Below, one piece after another: positions 34,001-43,240 of a DNA stretch of 64,000 nt. The stretch comes from Mycolicibacterium iranicum. Lineage in GTDB: Bacteria > Actinomycetota > Actinomycetes > Mycobacteriales > Mycobacteriaceae. The stretch covers positions 62,001-126,000 of the forward strand of contig NZ_LQPC01000076.1 in NCBI RefSeq assembly GCF_002101705.1. Direction: 5' to 3'. A program made the position numbers and the translations under genes. The first letter of the stretch is position 1. Every line of letters starts with the position of its first letter. The notes beneath the pieces are model-generated. The model had not been told where the DNA came from and made no database searches. It was given only the letters and a program-made list of their open reading frames with translations.

Positions 34001-37000
34001 GTGGCAGGTCAACGACGTGCCCGGCAAGCCCAGCGCGACACACCCCAATACCGGTGCGCGCCTTGAGCAGTCGACCGACAACGCCGGAAACACCTCCGTG
34101 ACGCTGAGCGTGCCGCTGTCCGACATCTGGATCGACATCCGCTTCACGCTGCCCGCGACGACCGCCGACGGCGGTGCGCCGATCGTCACCGTCGAAGACG
34201 CATCGAAGGCTATGCGCGCGGTGCTGGCGATCGCTGCCGGCGTCGAAGGACCGGAATCCCTTCCGTCCGTTGTGGACAACACATCGACGGTCACCGTCGA
34301 GTGGGACCCCGAGAAGGTCGCCGATCACACCGGCGTCACCGCGACGTTCGGCGCCCCGCTGGCGCCGGGCCTGACCTTGGTCCCCGACGCGCTGGTCGGT
34401 CTGTGCTGGCCCGCAGTGTTCTCGGCGATCGGATCGGCCGTGACCGACGATGGCTTCCCGGTCGTCGAAGGCCTGCTCAGCCTGGTGCACCTCGATCACG
34501 CCGCCCACCTGCTGCAGTCGATGCCTGCAGTGAAGTCCGAATTGACCGTCGAGGCAACGGCTTCGGCGGCCACCGACACCGAGGTCGGCCGGGTCGTCCC
34601 GGTCTCGGTCACCATCTCGGACGCTGACGGCACGGTGCTGGCGACGCTCGAGGAGCGTTTCGCGATCCGTGGCCGCACCGGAGCGCTGGAGCTCTCCGAC
34701 CCGCCGCGTGCCGGTGGGGCCATCACCGACAACGCCACCGACACGCCGCGCCGCAGGCGCCGCGACGTCGTCGTCACCGCGCCCGTCGACATGAGTGCCT
34801 TCGCCGTCGTCTCCGGTGACCACAACCCGATCCACACCGACCGGGCGGCCGCACTGCTGGCCGGGCTGAAAACGCCCATCGTGCACGGCATGTGGCTCTC
34901 GGCCGCGGCGCAGCACGCCGTCACGGCAACCGACGGTCGAGCTACTCCGCCCGCCCGGCTGGTCGGCTGGACCTCCCGTTTCCTCGGCATGGTCCTGCCC
35001 GGCGACGAGATCGAGTTCCGGGTGGACCGCGTCGGCATCGACCGTGGCGCCGAGATCATCGAGGTCACCGCGAAGGCTCGGCGGGCAGCGAGCGAAGCGA
35101 GCCAGGGGAGTGGTTCGGGTGGTGAGCTCGTCATGTCGGCCACGGCCCAGCTCGCCGCCCCGAAGACCGTCTACGCCTTCCCCGGCCAGGGCATCCAGTC
35201 CAAGGGCATGGGCATGGACGTGCGCGCCCGCTCCAAGGCGGCCCGCAAGGTCTGGGACAACGCCGACAAGTTCACCCGCGACACCCTGGGCTTCTCGGTC
35301 CTGCACGTCGTGCGCGACAACCCGACCAGCCTGATCGCCTCGGGCGTGCACTATCACCACCCCGAGGGTGTGCTCTACCTCACGCAGTTCACCCAGGTTG
35401 CGATGGCCACCGTGGCGGCCGCCCAGGTCGCCGAGATGCGCGAGCAGGGTGCCTTCGTGGAGGGCGCCATCGCCTGCGGTCACTCGGTCGGTGAGTACAC
35501 CGCGCTGGCATGCGTGTCCGGGGTGTACGAGCTCGAAGCCCTACTGGAGGTGGTGTTCCACCGCGGATCCAAGATGCACGACATCGTGCCCCGCGACGCC
35601 CAGGGCCGATCCAATTACCGGCTGGCCGCGATCCGCCCGTCGCAGATCGACCTCGACGACAACGACGTCACCGACTTCGTCGCCGAGATCGCCGAGCGCA
35701 CAGGCGAGTTCCTGCAGATCGTGAATTTCAACCTGCGTGGTTCGCAGTACGCGATCGCCGGTACGGTTCGCGGCCTCGAGGAGCTGGAGGCCGAGGTCGA
35801 GCGGCGTCGCGAAATCAGCGGCGGCAAGCGCTCGTTCATCTTGGTCCCCGGTATCGACGTGCCGTTCCACTCCTCGGTGTTGCGGGTCGGCGTCGCCGAC
35901 TTCCGCCGCTCGCTGGAGCGCGTCATGCCCACCGACGCCGATCCGGAGCTGCTGATCGGGCGCTACATCCCGAACCTGGTGCCGCGGCCGTTCACACTGG
36001 ACCGCGACTTCATCCAGGAGATCCGCGATCTGGTGCCCGCCGAGCCGCTCGACGAGATCCTCGCCGACTACGACACCTGGCGTAACGAGCGGCCGCGCGA
36101 GCTGTGCCGCAAGGTCGTCATCGAGCTCCTGGCATGGCAGTTCGCCAGCCCGGTGCGCTGGATCGAGACACAGGACCTGCTGTTCATCGAGGAAGCCGCG
36201 GGGGGCTTGGGCATCGAGCGGTTCGTCGAGATCGGCGTGAAATCAGCTCCCACAGTGGCAGGGCTAGCGGCTAACACACTCAAGCTGCCGGAGTATTCGC
36301 ACAACACCACCGAGGTGCTCAACGCCGAGCGTGACGCCGCGGTGCTGTTCGCGACCGACACCGATCCAGAGCCCGAGATCGACGACACGCCGGCACCGGC
36401 TGCTGAGGCTGCTCCGGCACCGGCCGCCGAAGCCGTCCCTGCTGCGCCGGCTGCTCCGGCTGCGGCGCCCAGCGGGGGACCTGCGCCCAATGTCGCGCCC
36501 GGGGGCGCTCCGCGACCCGACGACATCGGCTTCGATGCCGCCGATGCGACGATGGCGCTCATCGCGCTGTCGGCCAAGATCCGCATCGATCAGATCGAGG
36601 CGCTGGACTCCATCGAGTCGATCACCGACGGTGCGTCCTCGCGCCGCAACCAGATGCTGGTCGACCTCGGCTCCGAGCTGAACCTCGGCGCCATCGACGG
36701 TGCCGCCGAAGCCGATCTCGCCGGTTTGAAGGGACAGGTCACCAAGCTGGCCCGTACCTACAAGCCGTTCGGGCCGGTGCTGTCCGACGCGATCAACGAT
36801 CAGCTGCGCACGGTTTTCGGACCGTCGGGCAAGCGGCCGGCCTACATCACCGAGCGGGTGAAGAAGACCTGGGAGCTCGGCGACGGCTGGGCCAAGCACG
36901 TCACCGTCGAGGTCGCGCTGGGCACCCGAGAGGGATCCAGTGTTCGCGGGGGTGCGCTGGGCGGTTTGCACGACGGTGCGCTGGCTGACGCCGCCGCCGT

Positions 37001-40000
37001 CGACAAGGCGATCGACGCCGCGGTGGCCGCGGTCGGCGCCCGGCGCGGCGTTCCCGTGTCGTTGCCGTCGGCTGCCGGCGGTGGCGGTGGAGTCGTGGAC
37101 TCCGCTGCGCTCGGCGAGTTCGCCGAGCAGGTCACCGGACCCGACGGCGTGCTCGCGTCGGCGGCCCGCACCATTCTCGACCAGCTGGGCCTCGGCGACT
37201 CGTTCGCGACCCCCGAGGCCACGGCCGATGCAGAGCTGATCGATCTGGTCACCGCTGAATTGGGTTCGGACTGGCCACGTTTGGTGGCGCCGGTGTTCGA
37301 CGGCCGCAAGGCAGTGGTGCTCGACGACCGCTGGGCCAGCGCCCGTGAGGATCTCGTCCGCATCTGGCTGATGGACGAAGACGAGATCGAGGTTGATTGG
37401 GCCCGACTCTCGGAGCGGTTCGAGGGAACCGGTCACGTCGTGGGCACCCAGGCCACCTACTGGCAGGGCAAGGCCCTGGCAGCGGGGCGCAACATCCACG
37501 CCTCCCTCTACGCCCGCGTCGCCGCGGGTGCCGAGAACCCGGGCAAGGGTCGCTACACCGACGAGGTCGCGGTCGTGACGGGCGCTTCGAAGGGCTCCAT
37601 CGCCGCATCGGTGGTGGCGCAACTGCTCGACGGCGGCGCGACGGTGGTCGCGACGACGTCCAAGCTCGACGACGACCGACTGGCCTTCTACCGGCAGCTC
37701 TACCGCGACAATGCCCGCTTCGGCGCGAAGCTGTGGGTGCTGCCGGCGAACATGGCCTCCTACAACGACATTGATGCACTGGTCGAGTGGGTCGGGACCG
37801 AGCAGAGCGAAAGCCTCGGGCCCAAGTCGATTCACATCAAGGACGCGCTGACCCCGACGCTGCTGTTCCCGTTCGCGGCGCCGCGGGTGGGCGGTGACCT
37901 GTCCGACGCCGGCTCGCGCTCCGAGATGGAGATGAAGGTGCTGCTGTGGGCCGTGCAGCGGCTCATCGGCGGGCTGTCGCGCATCGGAGCGGACCGCGAT
38001 ATCGCGGCACGCCTGCACGTCGTGCTCCCGGGCTCGCCGAACCGCGGCATGTTCGGTGGCGACGGCGCCTACGGCGAATCGAAGTCGGCTCTGGATGCGG
38101 TCGTGTCGCGATGGAAGGCCGAAACGTCCTGGGCGCAGCGGGTCAGCCTGGCTCACGCACTGATCGGCTGGACTCGCGGCACCGGGCTGATGGGCCACAA
38201 CGACGTGATCGTCGACGCGGTCGAGGAGGCCGGCGTCACCACGTATTCGACTGAGCAGATGGCAAGCATGCTGCTGGATCTGTGCGACGTCGAGAACAAG
38301 GTGGCCGCAGCACGCGAGCCCGTCGAGGCCGACCTGACCGGCGGCCTGGCTGAGGTCGAACTGGACCTTTCGGCACTTGCCACCAAGGCGCGGGAGGAAG
38401 CTGCCGAAGCTCCTTCCGAGGACGGAAGCGGGGACGAGGAGCCGGCCGATCACATGATCGCCGCGCTGCCGTCACCGCCGCGCCCGATCGCCGGTGCGCC
38501 CGCACCCGAGTGGGCCGACCTCGACGTCGACCCGTCCGAGCTCGTCGTCATCGTCGGCGGTGCCGAGCTGGGCCCCTACGGCTCGTCGCGCACCCGCTTC
38601 GAAATGGAGGTCGACAACGAGCTGTCGGCGGCCGGGGTGCTGGAGCTGGCGTGGACGACCGGCCTGATCACGTGGGAAGACGATCCCCAACCAGGTTGGT
38701 ACGACGTCGAATCCGGCGATCTGGTCGACGAGTCCGAGCTCGTCGAGCGCTACCACGACGAGGTGGTCAGCCGCTGCGGCATTCGCGAGTTCGTCGACGA
38801 CGGCGCGATCGACCCCGACCACGCGTCACCGCTGCTGGTCAGTGTGTTCCTGGACAAGGACTTCCGTTTCGTGGTCTCCAGTGAGGCCGATGCGCGGGCG
38901 TTCGTCCAGTTCGATCCGGAGCACACGCTGGCCCGGCCGATCCCGGATTCCGGTGACTGGGAGGTGATCCGCAAGGCGGGCACCGAGATTCGCGTGCCCC
39001 GCAAGACCAAGCTGTCGCGCACCGTGGGCGCCCAGATCCCGACCGGGTTCGACCCGACGGTATGGGGCATCACCCCGGACATGGCCAACTCGATCGACCG
39101 GGTGGCGCTGTGGAACATTGTCGCGACCGTGGACGCGTTCCTGTCCTCGGGCTTCACCCCGACGGAGCTGATGCGCTGGGTGCACCCGAGCTTGGTGGCC
39201 TCCACGCAGGGCACTGGCATGGGCGGCATGACGTCGATGCAGACCATGTACCACGGGAATCTGCTCGGTCGGAGCAAGCCCAACGACATCCTGCAGGAGG
39301 TCCTGCCGAATGTCGTTGCCGCACACGTGATGCAGAGCTACGTCGGCGGTTACGGCGCGATGGTCCACCCGGTTGGCGCGTGTGCCACCGCAGCTGTGTC
39401 GGTCGAGGAGGGTGTGGACAAGATCCGCCTCGGCAAGGCCGAGCTCGTGGTGGCAGGCGGTTTCGACGACATGACGCTGGAGGCCATCATGGGCTTCGGC
39501 GACATGGCAGCCACCGCCGACACCGAGGTGATGCGAGCAAAGGGCATCAGCGACTCGAAGTTCTCGCGCGCCAACGACCGTCGCCGCCTCGGTTTCCTGG
39601 AGGCAGAAGGCGGTGGCACGGTGCTGCTGGCCCGCGGTGACCTCGCGCTGCAGATGGGTCTTCCGGTGCTCGCGGTGGTCGGTTACGCCCAGTCGTTCGC
39701 CGACGGTGTGCACACGTCCATCCCCGCGCCGGGTCTCGGCGCGTTGGGTGCAGGCCGAGGCGGCAGGGACTCGCAGCTGGCGCGCTCGCTGGCCAAGCTG
39801 GGTGTGGGCGCCGATGACATCGCGGTGATCTCCAAGCACGACACGTCGACGCTGGCCAATGACCCCAACGAGACCGAGCTGCATGAGCGGCTCGCGGATT
39901 CGCTGGGTCGCTCCGACGGCGCGCCGCTGTTCATCATCAGTCAGAAGAGCCTGACCGGGCATGCCAAGGGCGGCGCGGCAGTCTTCCAGATGATGGGCCT

Positions 40001-40433
40001 GTGCCAGGTGCTGCGCGACGGCGTCATCCCGCCCAACCGCAGCCTCGACTGTGTCGACGACGAGTTGGCCACCTCGGCGCACTTCGTGTGGCCGCGCGAA
40101 ACCTTGCGACTCGGCGACAAGTACCCGCTGAAGGCGGGTCTGGTCACCAGCCTCGGCTTCGGTCACGTGTCGGGTCTGATCGCACTGGTACATCCGCAGG
40201 CATTCCTGGCCACGCTGAGCCCCGAGCAGCGGGCGGCGTACACCGCCCAGGCTCAGGAGCGGGCGCTGGCAGGCCAGCGCAGGCTGGCGTCGGCGATCGC
40301 CGGCGGTCGCCCGATGTACGAGCGGCCCGAGGGGCGTCGCTTCGACCAGGACCATCCGGAGAAGGCTCAGGAGGCGGCGATGTTGCTCGACGTGACGTCC
40401 CGGCTCGACGACAGCGGCGTGTATCGGCGTTGA
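31092..40433 (+). CDS. fas: Type I fatty acid synthase
   Basis: This single 3113-residue multifunctional synthase follows the mycobacterial domain order. Acetyltransferase has GHSQG, Ser about 154. FMN enoyl reductase has SPILLAGMTPTT about 425 and EGGRAGGHH about 571. The dehydratase hot-dog has DHNPIHTD about 1243. Malonyl/palmitoyl transferase has GHSVGEY about 1463. The acyl carrier domain has its phosphopantetheine serine probably at 1849 in GASSRRNQ. Ketoreductase has VTGASKGSIA about 2160. Ketosynthase has active Cys2764 in ACATAAV and GHAKGG. It makes C16-C26 acyl-CoAs that feed mycolic acid synthesis. The GTG start follows GAGGAGA. acpS lies directly downstream and should activate it. 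Confidence 0.98.
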   Translation: MTINDQHRATTGSDEADQAFEPLTGTHALVDRLHSGEPYAVAFGGQGGPWLENLEELVNSAGIESEISQLVAEAELLLEPLARELVVVRPIGFEPMKWIRALAADEPLPSAKDLTTAAISGPGILLTQMAAQRALKRQGLDLDGHPPIAIAGHSQGVTAVESLKARGTRDVELLAIGQLIGAAGSLVSRRCGMVGRGDKAPMVSVLNVDPDRMAELLDEFAQDVRTVLPPALSIRNGRRSVVITGTPEQLARFELYCEKITEKEEAERKNKTRGGAIFRPIFNQLNVEVGFHTPRLAGGVDLVNEWAARTGLDPELTRELTETIFVKPVDWVAEVEGLAATGAKWIVDLGPSDTVTRLTAPVIRGLGIGIVPAATRAGQRSLFTVGAAPAVAPAWSSYAPKPVALPDGSVKASTKFTRLTGRSPILLAGMTPTTVDAKIVAAAANAGHWAELAGGGQVTEEIFDARIQELTQLLEPGRAIQFNSLFLDPYLWKLQIGGKRLVQKARQSGAPIDGVVVTAGIPDLEEAVDLIEELHSVGISMVTFKPGTVDQIKSVIKIAAEVPDRDVIVHIEGGRAGGHHSWEDLDDLLLSTYGELRKYPNVTICVGGGIGTPERAAEYLSGQWATPYGFPEMPVDGILVGTAAMATLEATTSPAVKQLLVDTNGTDTWVGAGKAINGMASGRSQLGADIHEIDNTASRCGRLLDEVAGDADAVAERRDEIIAAMANTAKPYFGDIADMSYLQWLQRYIELAIGDGDSTADTAAPGSPWLADTWRDRFEEMLKRAEARLNEKDSGPIESLFDSSAEGQALLDNPETAIAALLARYPDAETVRLHPADVPFFVTLCKKPGKPVNFVPVIDKDVRRWWRSDSLWQAHDARYTADQVCIIPGTQAVAGITRVDEPVGELLDRFEQEIVDRVLASGAKPVAVVSRRQARADVSGPLAVVLDSPDVLWAGRTAINPVHRIGAPKEWQVNDVPGKPSATHPNTGARLEQSTDNAGNTSVTLSVPLSDIWIDIRFTLPATTADGGAPIVTVEDASKAMRAVLAIAAGVEGPESLPSVVDNTSTVTVEWDPEKVADHTGVTATFGAPLAPGLTLVPDALVGLCWPAVFSAIGSAVTDDGFPVVEGLLSLVHLDHAAHLLQSMPAVKSELTVEATASAATDTEVGRVVPVSVTISDADGTVLATLEERFAIRGRTGALELSDPPRAGGAITDNATDTPRRRRRDVVVTAPVDMSAFAVVSGDHNPIHTDRAAALLAGLKTPIVHGMWLSAAAQHAVTATDGRATPPARLVGWTSRFLGMVLPGDEIEFRVDRVGIDRGAEIIEVTAKARRAASEASQGSGSGGELVMSATAQLAAPKTVYAFPGQGIQSKGMGMDVRARSKAARKVWDNADKFTRDTLGFSVLHVVRDNPTSLIASGVHYHHPEGVLYLTQFTQVAMATVAAAQVAEMREQGAFVEGAIACGHSVGEYTALACVSGVYELEALLEVVFHRGSKMHDIVPRDAQGRSNYRLAAIRPSQIDLDDNDVTDFVAEIAERTGEFLQIVNFNLRGSQYAIAGTVRGLEELEAEVERRREISGGKRSFILVPGIDVPFHSSVLRVGVADFRRSLERVMPTDADPELLIGRYIPNLVPRPFTLDRDFIQEIRDLVPAEPLDEILADYDTWRNERPRELCRKVVIELLAWQFASPVRWIETQDLLFIEEAAGGLGIERFVEIGVKSAPTVAGLAANTLKLPEYSHNTTEVLNAERDAAVLFATDTDPEPEIDDTPAPAAEAAPAPAAEAVPAAPAAPAAAPSGGPAPNVAPGGAPRPDDIGFDAADATMALIALSAKIRIDQIEALDSIESITDGASSRRNQMLVDLGSELNLGAIDGAAEADLAGLKGQVTKLARTYKPFGPVLSDAINDQLRTVFGPSGKRPAYITERVKKTWELGDGWAKHVTVEVALGTREGSSVRGGALGGLHDGALADAAAVDKAIDAAVAAVGARRGVPVSLPSAAGGGGGVVDSAALGEFAEQVTGPDGVLASAARTILDQLGLGDSFATPEATADAELIDLVTAELGSDWPRLVAPVFDGRKAVVLDDRWASAREDLVRIWLMDEDEIEVDWARLSERFEGTGHVVGTQATYWQGKALAAGRNIHASLYARVAAGAENPGKGRYTDEVAVVTGASKGSIAASVVAQLLDGGATVVATTSKLDDDRLAFYRQLYRDNARFGAKLWVLPANMASYNDIDALVEWVGTEQSESLGPKSIHIKDALTPTLLFPFAAPRVGGDLSDAGSRSEMEMKVLLWAVQRLIGGLSRIGADRDIAARLHVVLPGSPNRGMFGGDGAYGESKSALDAVVSRWKAETSWAQRVSLAHALIGWTRGTGLMGHNDVIVDAVEEAGVTTYSTEQMASMLLDLCDVENKVAAAREPVEADLTGGLAEVELDLSALATKAREEAAEAPSEDGSGDEEPADHMIAALPSPPRPIAGAPAPEWADLDVDPSELVVIVGGAELGPYGSSRTRFEMEVDNELSAAGVLELAWTTGLITWEDDPQPGWYDVESGDLVDESELVERYHDEVVSRCGIREFVDDGAIDPDHASPLLVSVFLDKDFRFVVSSEADARAFVQFDPEHTLARPIPDSGDWEVIRKAGTEIRVPRKTKLSRTVGAQIPTGFDPTVWGITPDMANSIDRVALWNIVATVDAFLSSGFTPTELMRWVHPSLVASTQGTGMGGMTSMQTMYHGNLLGRSKPNDILQEVLPNVVAAHVMQSYVGGYGAMVHPVGACATAAVSVEEGVDKIRLGKAELVVAGGFDDMTLEAIMGFGDMAATADTEVMRAKGISDSKFSRANDRRRLGFLEAEGGGTVLLARGDLALQMGLPVLAVVGYAQSFADGVHTSIPAPGLGALGAGRGGRDSQLARSLAKLGVGADDIAVISKHDTSTLANDPNETELHERLADSLGRSDGAPLFIISQKSLTGHAKGGAAVFQMMGLCQVLRDGVIPPNRSLDCVDDELATSAHFVWPRETLRLGDKYPLKAGLVTSLGFGHVSGLIALVHPQAFLATLSPEQRAAYTAQAQERALAGQRRLASAIAGGRPMYERPEGRRFDQDHPEKAQEAAMLLDVTSRLDDSGVYRR
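35087..35102. repeat. REP-like GC repeat inside fas
   Basis: AGCGAGCGAAGCGAGC sits in frame within fas between the dehydratase and malonyl/palmitoyl transferase domains. It contributes to a low-complexity linker (RAASEASQGSGSGG, near residues 1330-1343). Such GCGAGCGAAGCGAGC strings are more usual between genes. The insertion is tolerated because it falls in a linker. Confidence 0.4.
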
Positions 40434-40455
40434 CCCGTGAGATAGCGTGCTGCGC

Positions 40456-40848
40456 GTGGGCATCGTCGGGATAGGCATCGATCTCGTCTCCATTCCGGAG
40501 TTCGCGGAACAGGTGGACCGGCCGGGCACGGTGTTCGCCGAGACGTTCACGCCGGGCGAGCGGCGCGACGCCGCCGACAAGAGTTCGTCGGCGGCGCGCC
40601 ATCTCGCGGCGCGGTGGGCGGCCAAGGAGGCTGTCATCAAGGCCTGGTCGGGCTCGCGCTTCTCGAAGCGCCCTGTGCTGCCGGAAGCGATCCACCGCGA
40701 CATCGAGGTCATCACCGACATGTGGGGGCGTCCCCGGGTGCGGTTGTCCGGTGCGGTGGCAGAGCACCTCAAAGAGGTGACGATCCACTTGTCCCTGACC
40801 CATGAAGCCGACGTCGCAGCCGCGGTCGCCGTCCTCGAGGAGCGCTAG
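40456..40848 (+). CDS. acpS: Holo-[acyl-carrier-protein] synthase
   Basis: This is 130 residues from the GTG at 40456, which gives the MGIVGIGIDLVSIP start and the same length as M. tuberculosis AcpS. A GTG three codons earlier is possible. The AcpS motifs GIDLVSIPEF and ARWAAKEAVIKAW carry the Asp and Glu that bind magnesium, and LSLTHE lies at the end. It transfers 4'-phosphopantetheine from CoA to the carrier domain of FAS I, encoded 22 bases upstream in the same operon. Confidence 0.97.
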   Translation: MGIVGIGIDLVSIPEFAEQVDRPGTVFAETFTPGERRDAADKSSSAARHLAARWAAKEAVIKAWSGSRFSKRPVLPEAIHRDIEVITDMWGRPRVRLSGAVAEHLKEVTIHLSLTHEADVAAAVAVLEER

Positions 40849-40859
40849 GACTCGCACCG

Positions 40860-40918
40860 CGAGCGCGCGTGTCTGCACGTCGCCACGCCGGTGCGCACCG
40901 TGCGTACGCGCGCGCTCG
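40860..40918. repeat. Structured GC-rich inverted repeat after acpS
   Basis: CGAGCGCGCG (40860-40869) pairs perfectly with CGCGCGCTCG (40909-40918). Inside is a 12-base perfect palindrome, CGGTGCGCACCG (40889-40900). No U-run follows. Placed 12 bases after the acpS stop, it may end or attenuate fas-acpS transcription, or it may be a dispersed intergenic element. Confidence 0.45.
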
Positions 40919-41044
40919 TCGCGGTGGAACGCAACGAAACTAATTCGTCTCCAACGGGTTGACGTACGTCGATCGGGGTATCCCGGCGGTTCGCTCAAGC
41001 CGGGTACCCGGCGGTCCACACGCCACATCGAAGGGGGCGTCAGT

Positions 41045-41881
41045 ATGCCGGAGACGAGTCAGCGCGAACTCGGAGATTCCGACAGTCCGATCGAAGACGC
41101 ACTCGAGTACGCCTTCCGGCGGATGGTCGACGAAGGCACCCAGCGTCTTCACCGCACCTGGCGTGAAGTGCTCGTCACGGGATTCTTCGGTGGGACCGAC
41201 ATCGCGATCGGCGTGGTGGCGTACCTGGCCGTGCTTCAGGCGACGGATCAGCCGCTGCTTGCCGGAATCGCGTTCTCCGTCGGCTTTTTGGCGCTGCTCC
41301 TCGGCCGCAGCGAATTGTTCACCGAGGGCTTTTTGATACCTGTGACCACGGTGGCGGCCAAGCGTGCCAGCGTGGGGCAGTTGTTGAAGCTCTGGGGCGG
41401 CACTCTGTTCGCCAATCTGGCCGGCGGCTGGATGCTGATGTGGCTGATCATGACTGCGCTACCGCGGCTGCACGAGAAGACCGTCGAATCGGCCGCCCAC
41501 TATGCGACGGCCCCGCTCTCGGTGGAAACTGTGGCGTTGTCTCTGCTCGGCGGCATGGTGATCACCTTGATGACGCGCATGCAGCACGGCACCGAATCGA
41601 TGCCGGCCAAGATCGCCGCGGCCGTCGCCGGTGCGTTCCTGCTCGCGGGTCTGCAGTTGTTCCACTCTGTGCTCGACTCGTTGCTGATCTTCGGCGCGCT
41701 CATCGCCGGCGAGGCGCCGTTCGGATATCTGGACTGGCTCGGCTGGTTCGCATACACCGCGGTCGGCAACGTCGTCGGCGGACTGCTGCTGGTGACGTTG
41801 CTGCGTCTGGTCCGCAGTAAGGACCGTCTGCAGGAGGAGCGTCGTGACGCCGAAGAGAGCGAGCCCGGGGAGCGCCACTAA
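41045..41881 (+). CDS. Formate/nitrite transporter (FNT) family membrane protein
   Basis: This 278-residue protein has an amphipathic N terminus and about six helices in the FNT arrangement: FGGTDIAIGV, LGRSELFTEGF, WGGTLFANLAGG and NVVGGLLLVTLL. FNT proteins are pentameric channels for small monovalent anions or acids such as formate, nitrite and hydrosulphide. The ATG at 41045 has AAGGGGG about 8 bases upstream. The gene sits between acpS and the M20 peptidase, a position with no counterpart that I recall in M. tuberculosis, so it looks like an insertion into the conserved order. Confidence 0.85.
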   Translation: MPETSQRELGDSDSPIEDALEYAFRRMVDEGTQRLHRTWREVLVTGFFGGTDIAIGVVAYLAVLQATDQPLLAGIAFSVGFLALLLGRSELFTEGFLIPVTTVAAKRASVGQLLKLWGGTLFANLAGGWMLMWLIMTALPRLHEKTVESAAHYATAPLSVETVALSLLGGMVITLMTRMQHGTESMPAKIAAAVAGAFLLAGLQLFHSVLDSLLIFGALIAGEAPFGYLDWLGWFAYTAVGNVVGGLLLVTLLRLVRSKDRLQEERRDAEESEPGERH

Positions 41882-41890
41882 CCTGACCAC

Positions 41891-43240
41891 ATGAGCGATC
41901 TCGTGCAACGCGTCCGCGATGTCCTGCCTTCGGTCCGCGCCGACCTCGAAGACCTGGTGCGGATCCAGTCCGTCTGGGCCGATCCCGACCGTCGCCCCGA
42001 AGTGCACCGGTCTGCTGAGGCAGTGTCGAAGCTGTTGTCGGAGGCGGGATTCGGCGACGTCCGGATCGTCGAAGAAGGCGGTGCGCCGGCCGTCATCGCG
42101 CGGCACCCGGCTCCCGAGGGTGCGCCCACGGTGCTGCTGTACGCCCATCACGACGTCCAGCCGGAGGGCGACCCTGCGCAATGGGCAACCGCCCCGTTCG
42201 AACCGACGGAACGCGACGGACGGCTTTACGGCCGCGGCACCGCCGACGACAAGGCCGGTATCGCAACGCATCTCGCCGCATTCCGCGCCCACGGCGGCGT
42301 GCCGCCAGTCGGGGTGACGGTGTTCGTCGAGGGCGAGGAGGAATCGGGTTCGCCGTCGCTGTCGAAACTGCTGGCCGCGCATCGGGATGCCCTGGCCGCC
42401 GATGTCATCGTCATCGCCGATTCCGACAACTGGAGCACCGAGATCCCATCGCTGACCGTGTCACTGCGGGGCCTGGCCGACTGCGTGGTGGAGGTCGCGA
42501 CGCTCGACCACGGGCTGCACTCGGGGATGTGGGGCGGTGTCGTGCCCGACGCCCTGGCCGTGCTCGTGCGCCTCCTCGCGAGCCTGCACGACGAGGAGGG
42601 CAACGTCGCTGTCGAAGGCCTGCACGAGGCGGTGGCTGCCGACGTGGACTACACATCAGAGCGCGTGCGCGCCGACACAGGCGTGCTGGCCGGTGTCCAG
42701 GAAATCGGCTCAGGCTCTGTGGCTCAAAGACTTTGGGCAAAGCCAGCTGTCACGGTGATCGGCATCGACACCACCTCCATCGCGAAAGCCTCGAACACCT
42801 TGATCCCGCGGGCCCGTGCGAAAGTCAGTATGAGGGTGGCACCAGGGGGAGATGCGGCCGAGCACCTCGCGGCGCTGACCCGGCACTTGGAAAGCCACGC
42901 CCCGTGGGGCGCACAGGTCACCGTGACTCCCGGCGACCTCGGCGAGCCGTACGCCATCGACGCCACCGGACCGGTCTATGACGCCGCGCGTGTGGCCTTC
43001 CGTCAGGCGTGGGGACATGACGCCGTCGACACCGGCGTCGGTGGGTCGATCCCCTTCATCGCAGCGTTCGCGACGGCGTTTCCCGACGCCAAGATCCTGG
43101 TGACCGGTGTCGAGGATCCGGACACCCAGGCACACAGCATCAACGAGAGCCTGCACCTGGGTGTGCTGGAACGGGCCGCCACCGCAGAGGCGCTGCTGCT
43201 GGCCCGGCTGGGAGACCTAGACGGACAGGTCGCGCCGTAG
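41891..43240 (+). CDS. M20 family metallopeptidase (dipeptidase)
   Basis: This 449-residue M20 peptidase has visible di-zinc motifs: YAHHDVQP (about 82-89), GRGTADDKAG with the bridging Asp, EGEEESGS with the general-base Glu, and HSGMWGG at the dimerisation lid. It probably hydrolyses dipeptides or N-acyl amino acids in the cytoplasm. It corresponds in context to Rv2522c. Its 3' end overlaps the convergent bcp gene by 24 bases. Confidence 0.92.
   Translation: MSDLVQRVRDVLPSVRADLEDLVRIQSVWADPDRRPEVHRSAEAVSKLLSEAGFGDVRIVEEGGAPAVIARHPAPEGAPTVLLYAHHDVQPEGDPAQWATAPFEPTERDGRLYGRGTADDKAGIATHLAAFRAHGGVPPVGVTVFVEGEEESGSPSLSKLLAAHRDALAADVIVIADSDNWSTEIPSLTVSLRGLADCVVEVATLDHGLHSGMWGGVVPDALAVLVRLLASLHDEEGNVAVEGLHEAVAADVDYTSERVRADTGVLAGVQEIGSGSVAQRLWAKPAVTVIGIDTTSIAKASNTLIPRARAKVSMRVAPGGDAAEHLAALTRHLESHAPWGAQVTVTPGDLGEPYAIDATGPVYDAARVAFRQAWGHDAVDTGVGGSIPFIAAFATAFPDAKILVTGVEDPDTQAHSINESLHLGVLERAATAEALLLARLGDLDGQVAP

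Noticed and set aside
36264..38453. Minus-strand frame of 729 codons inside fas
   Set aside because: High third-position GC makes long antisense frames common; the fas domains on the plus strand explain the region.
38826..40772. Minus-strand frame covering the ketosynthase part of fas and acpS
   Set aside because: Arg/His/Gln-rich composition typical of antisense translation in GC-rich DNA; no motif.
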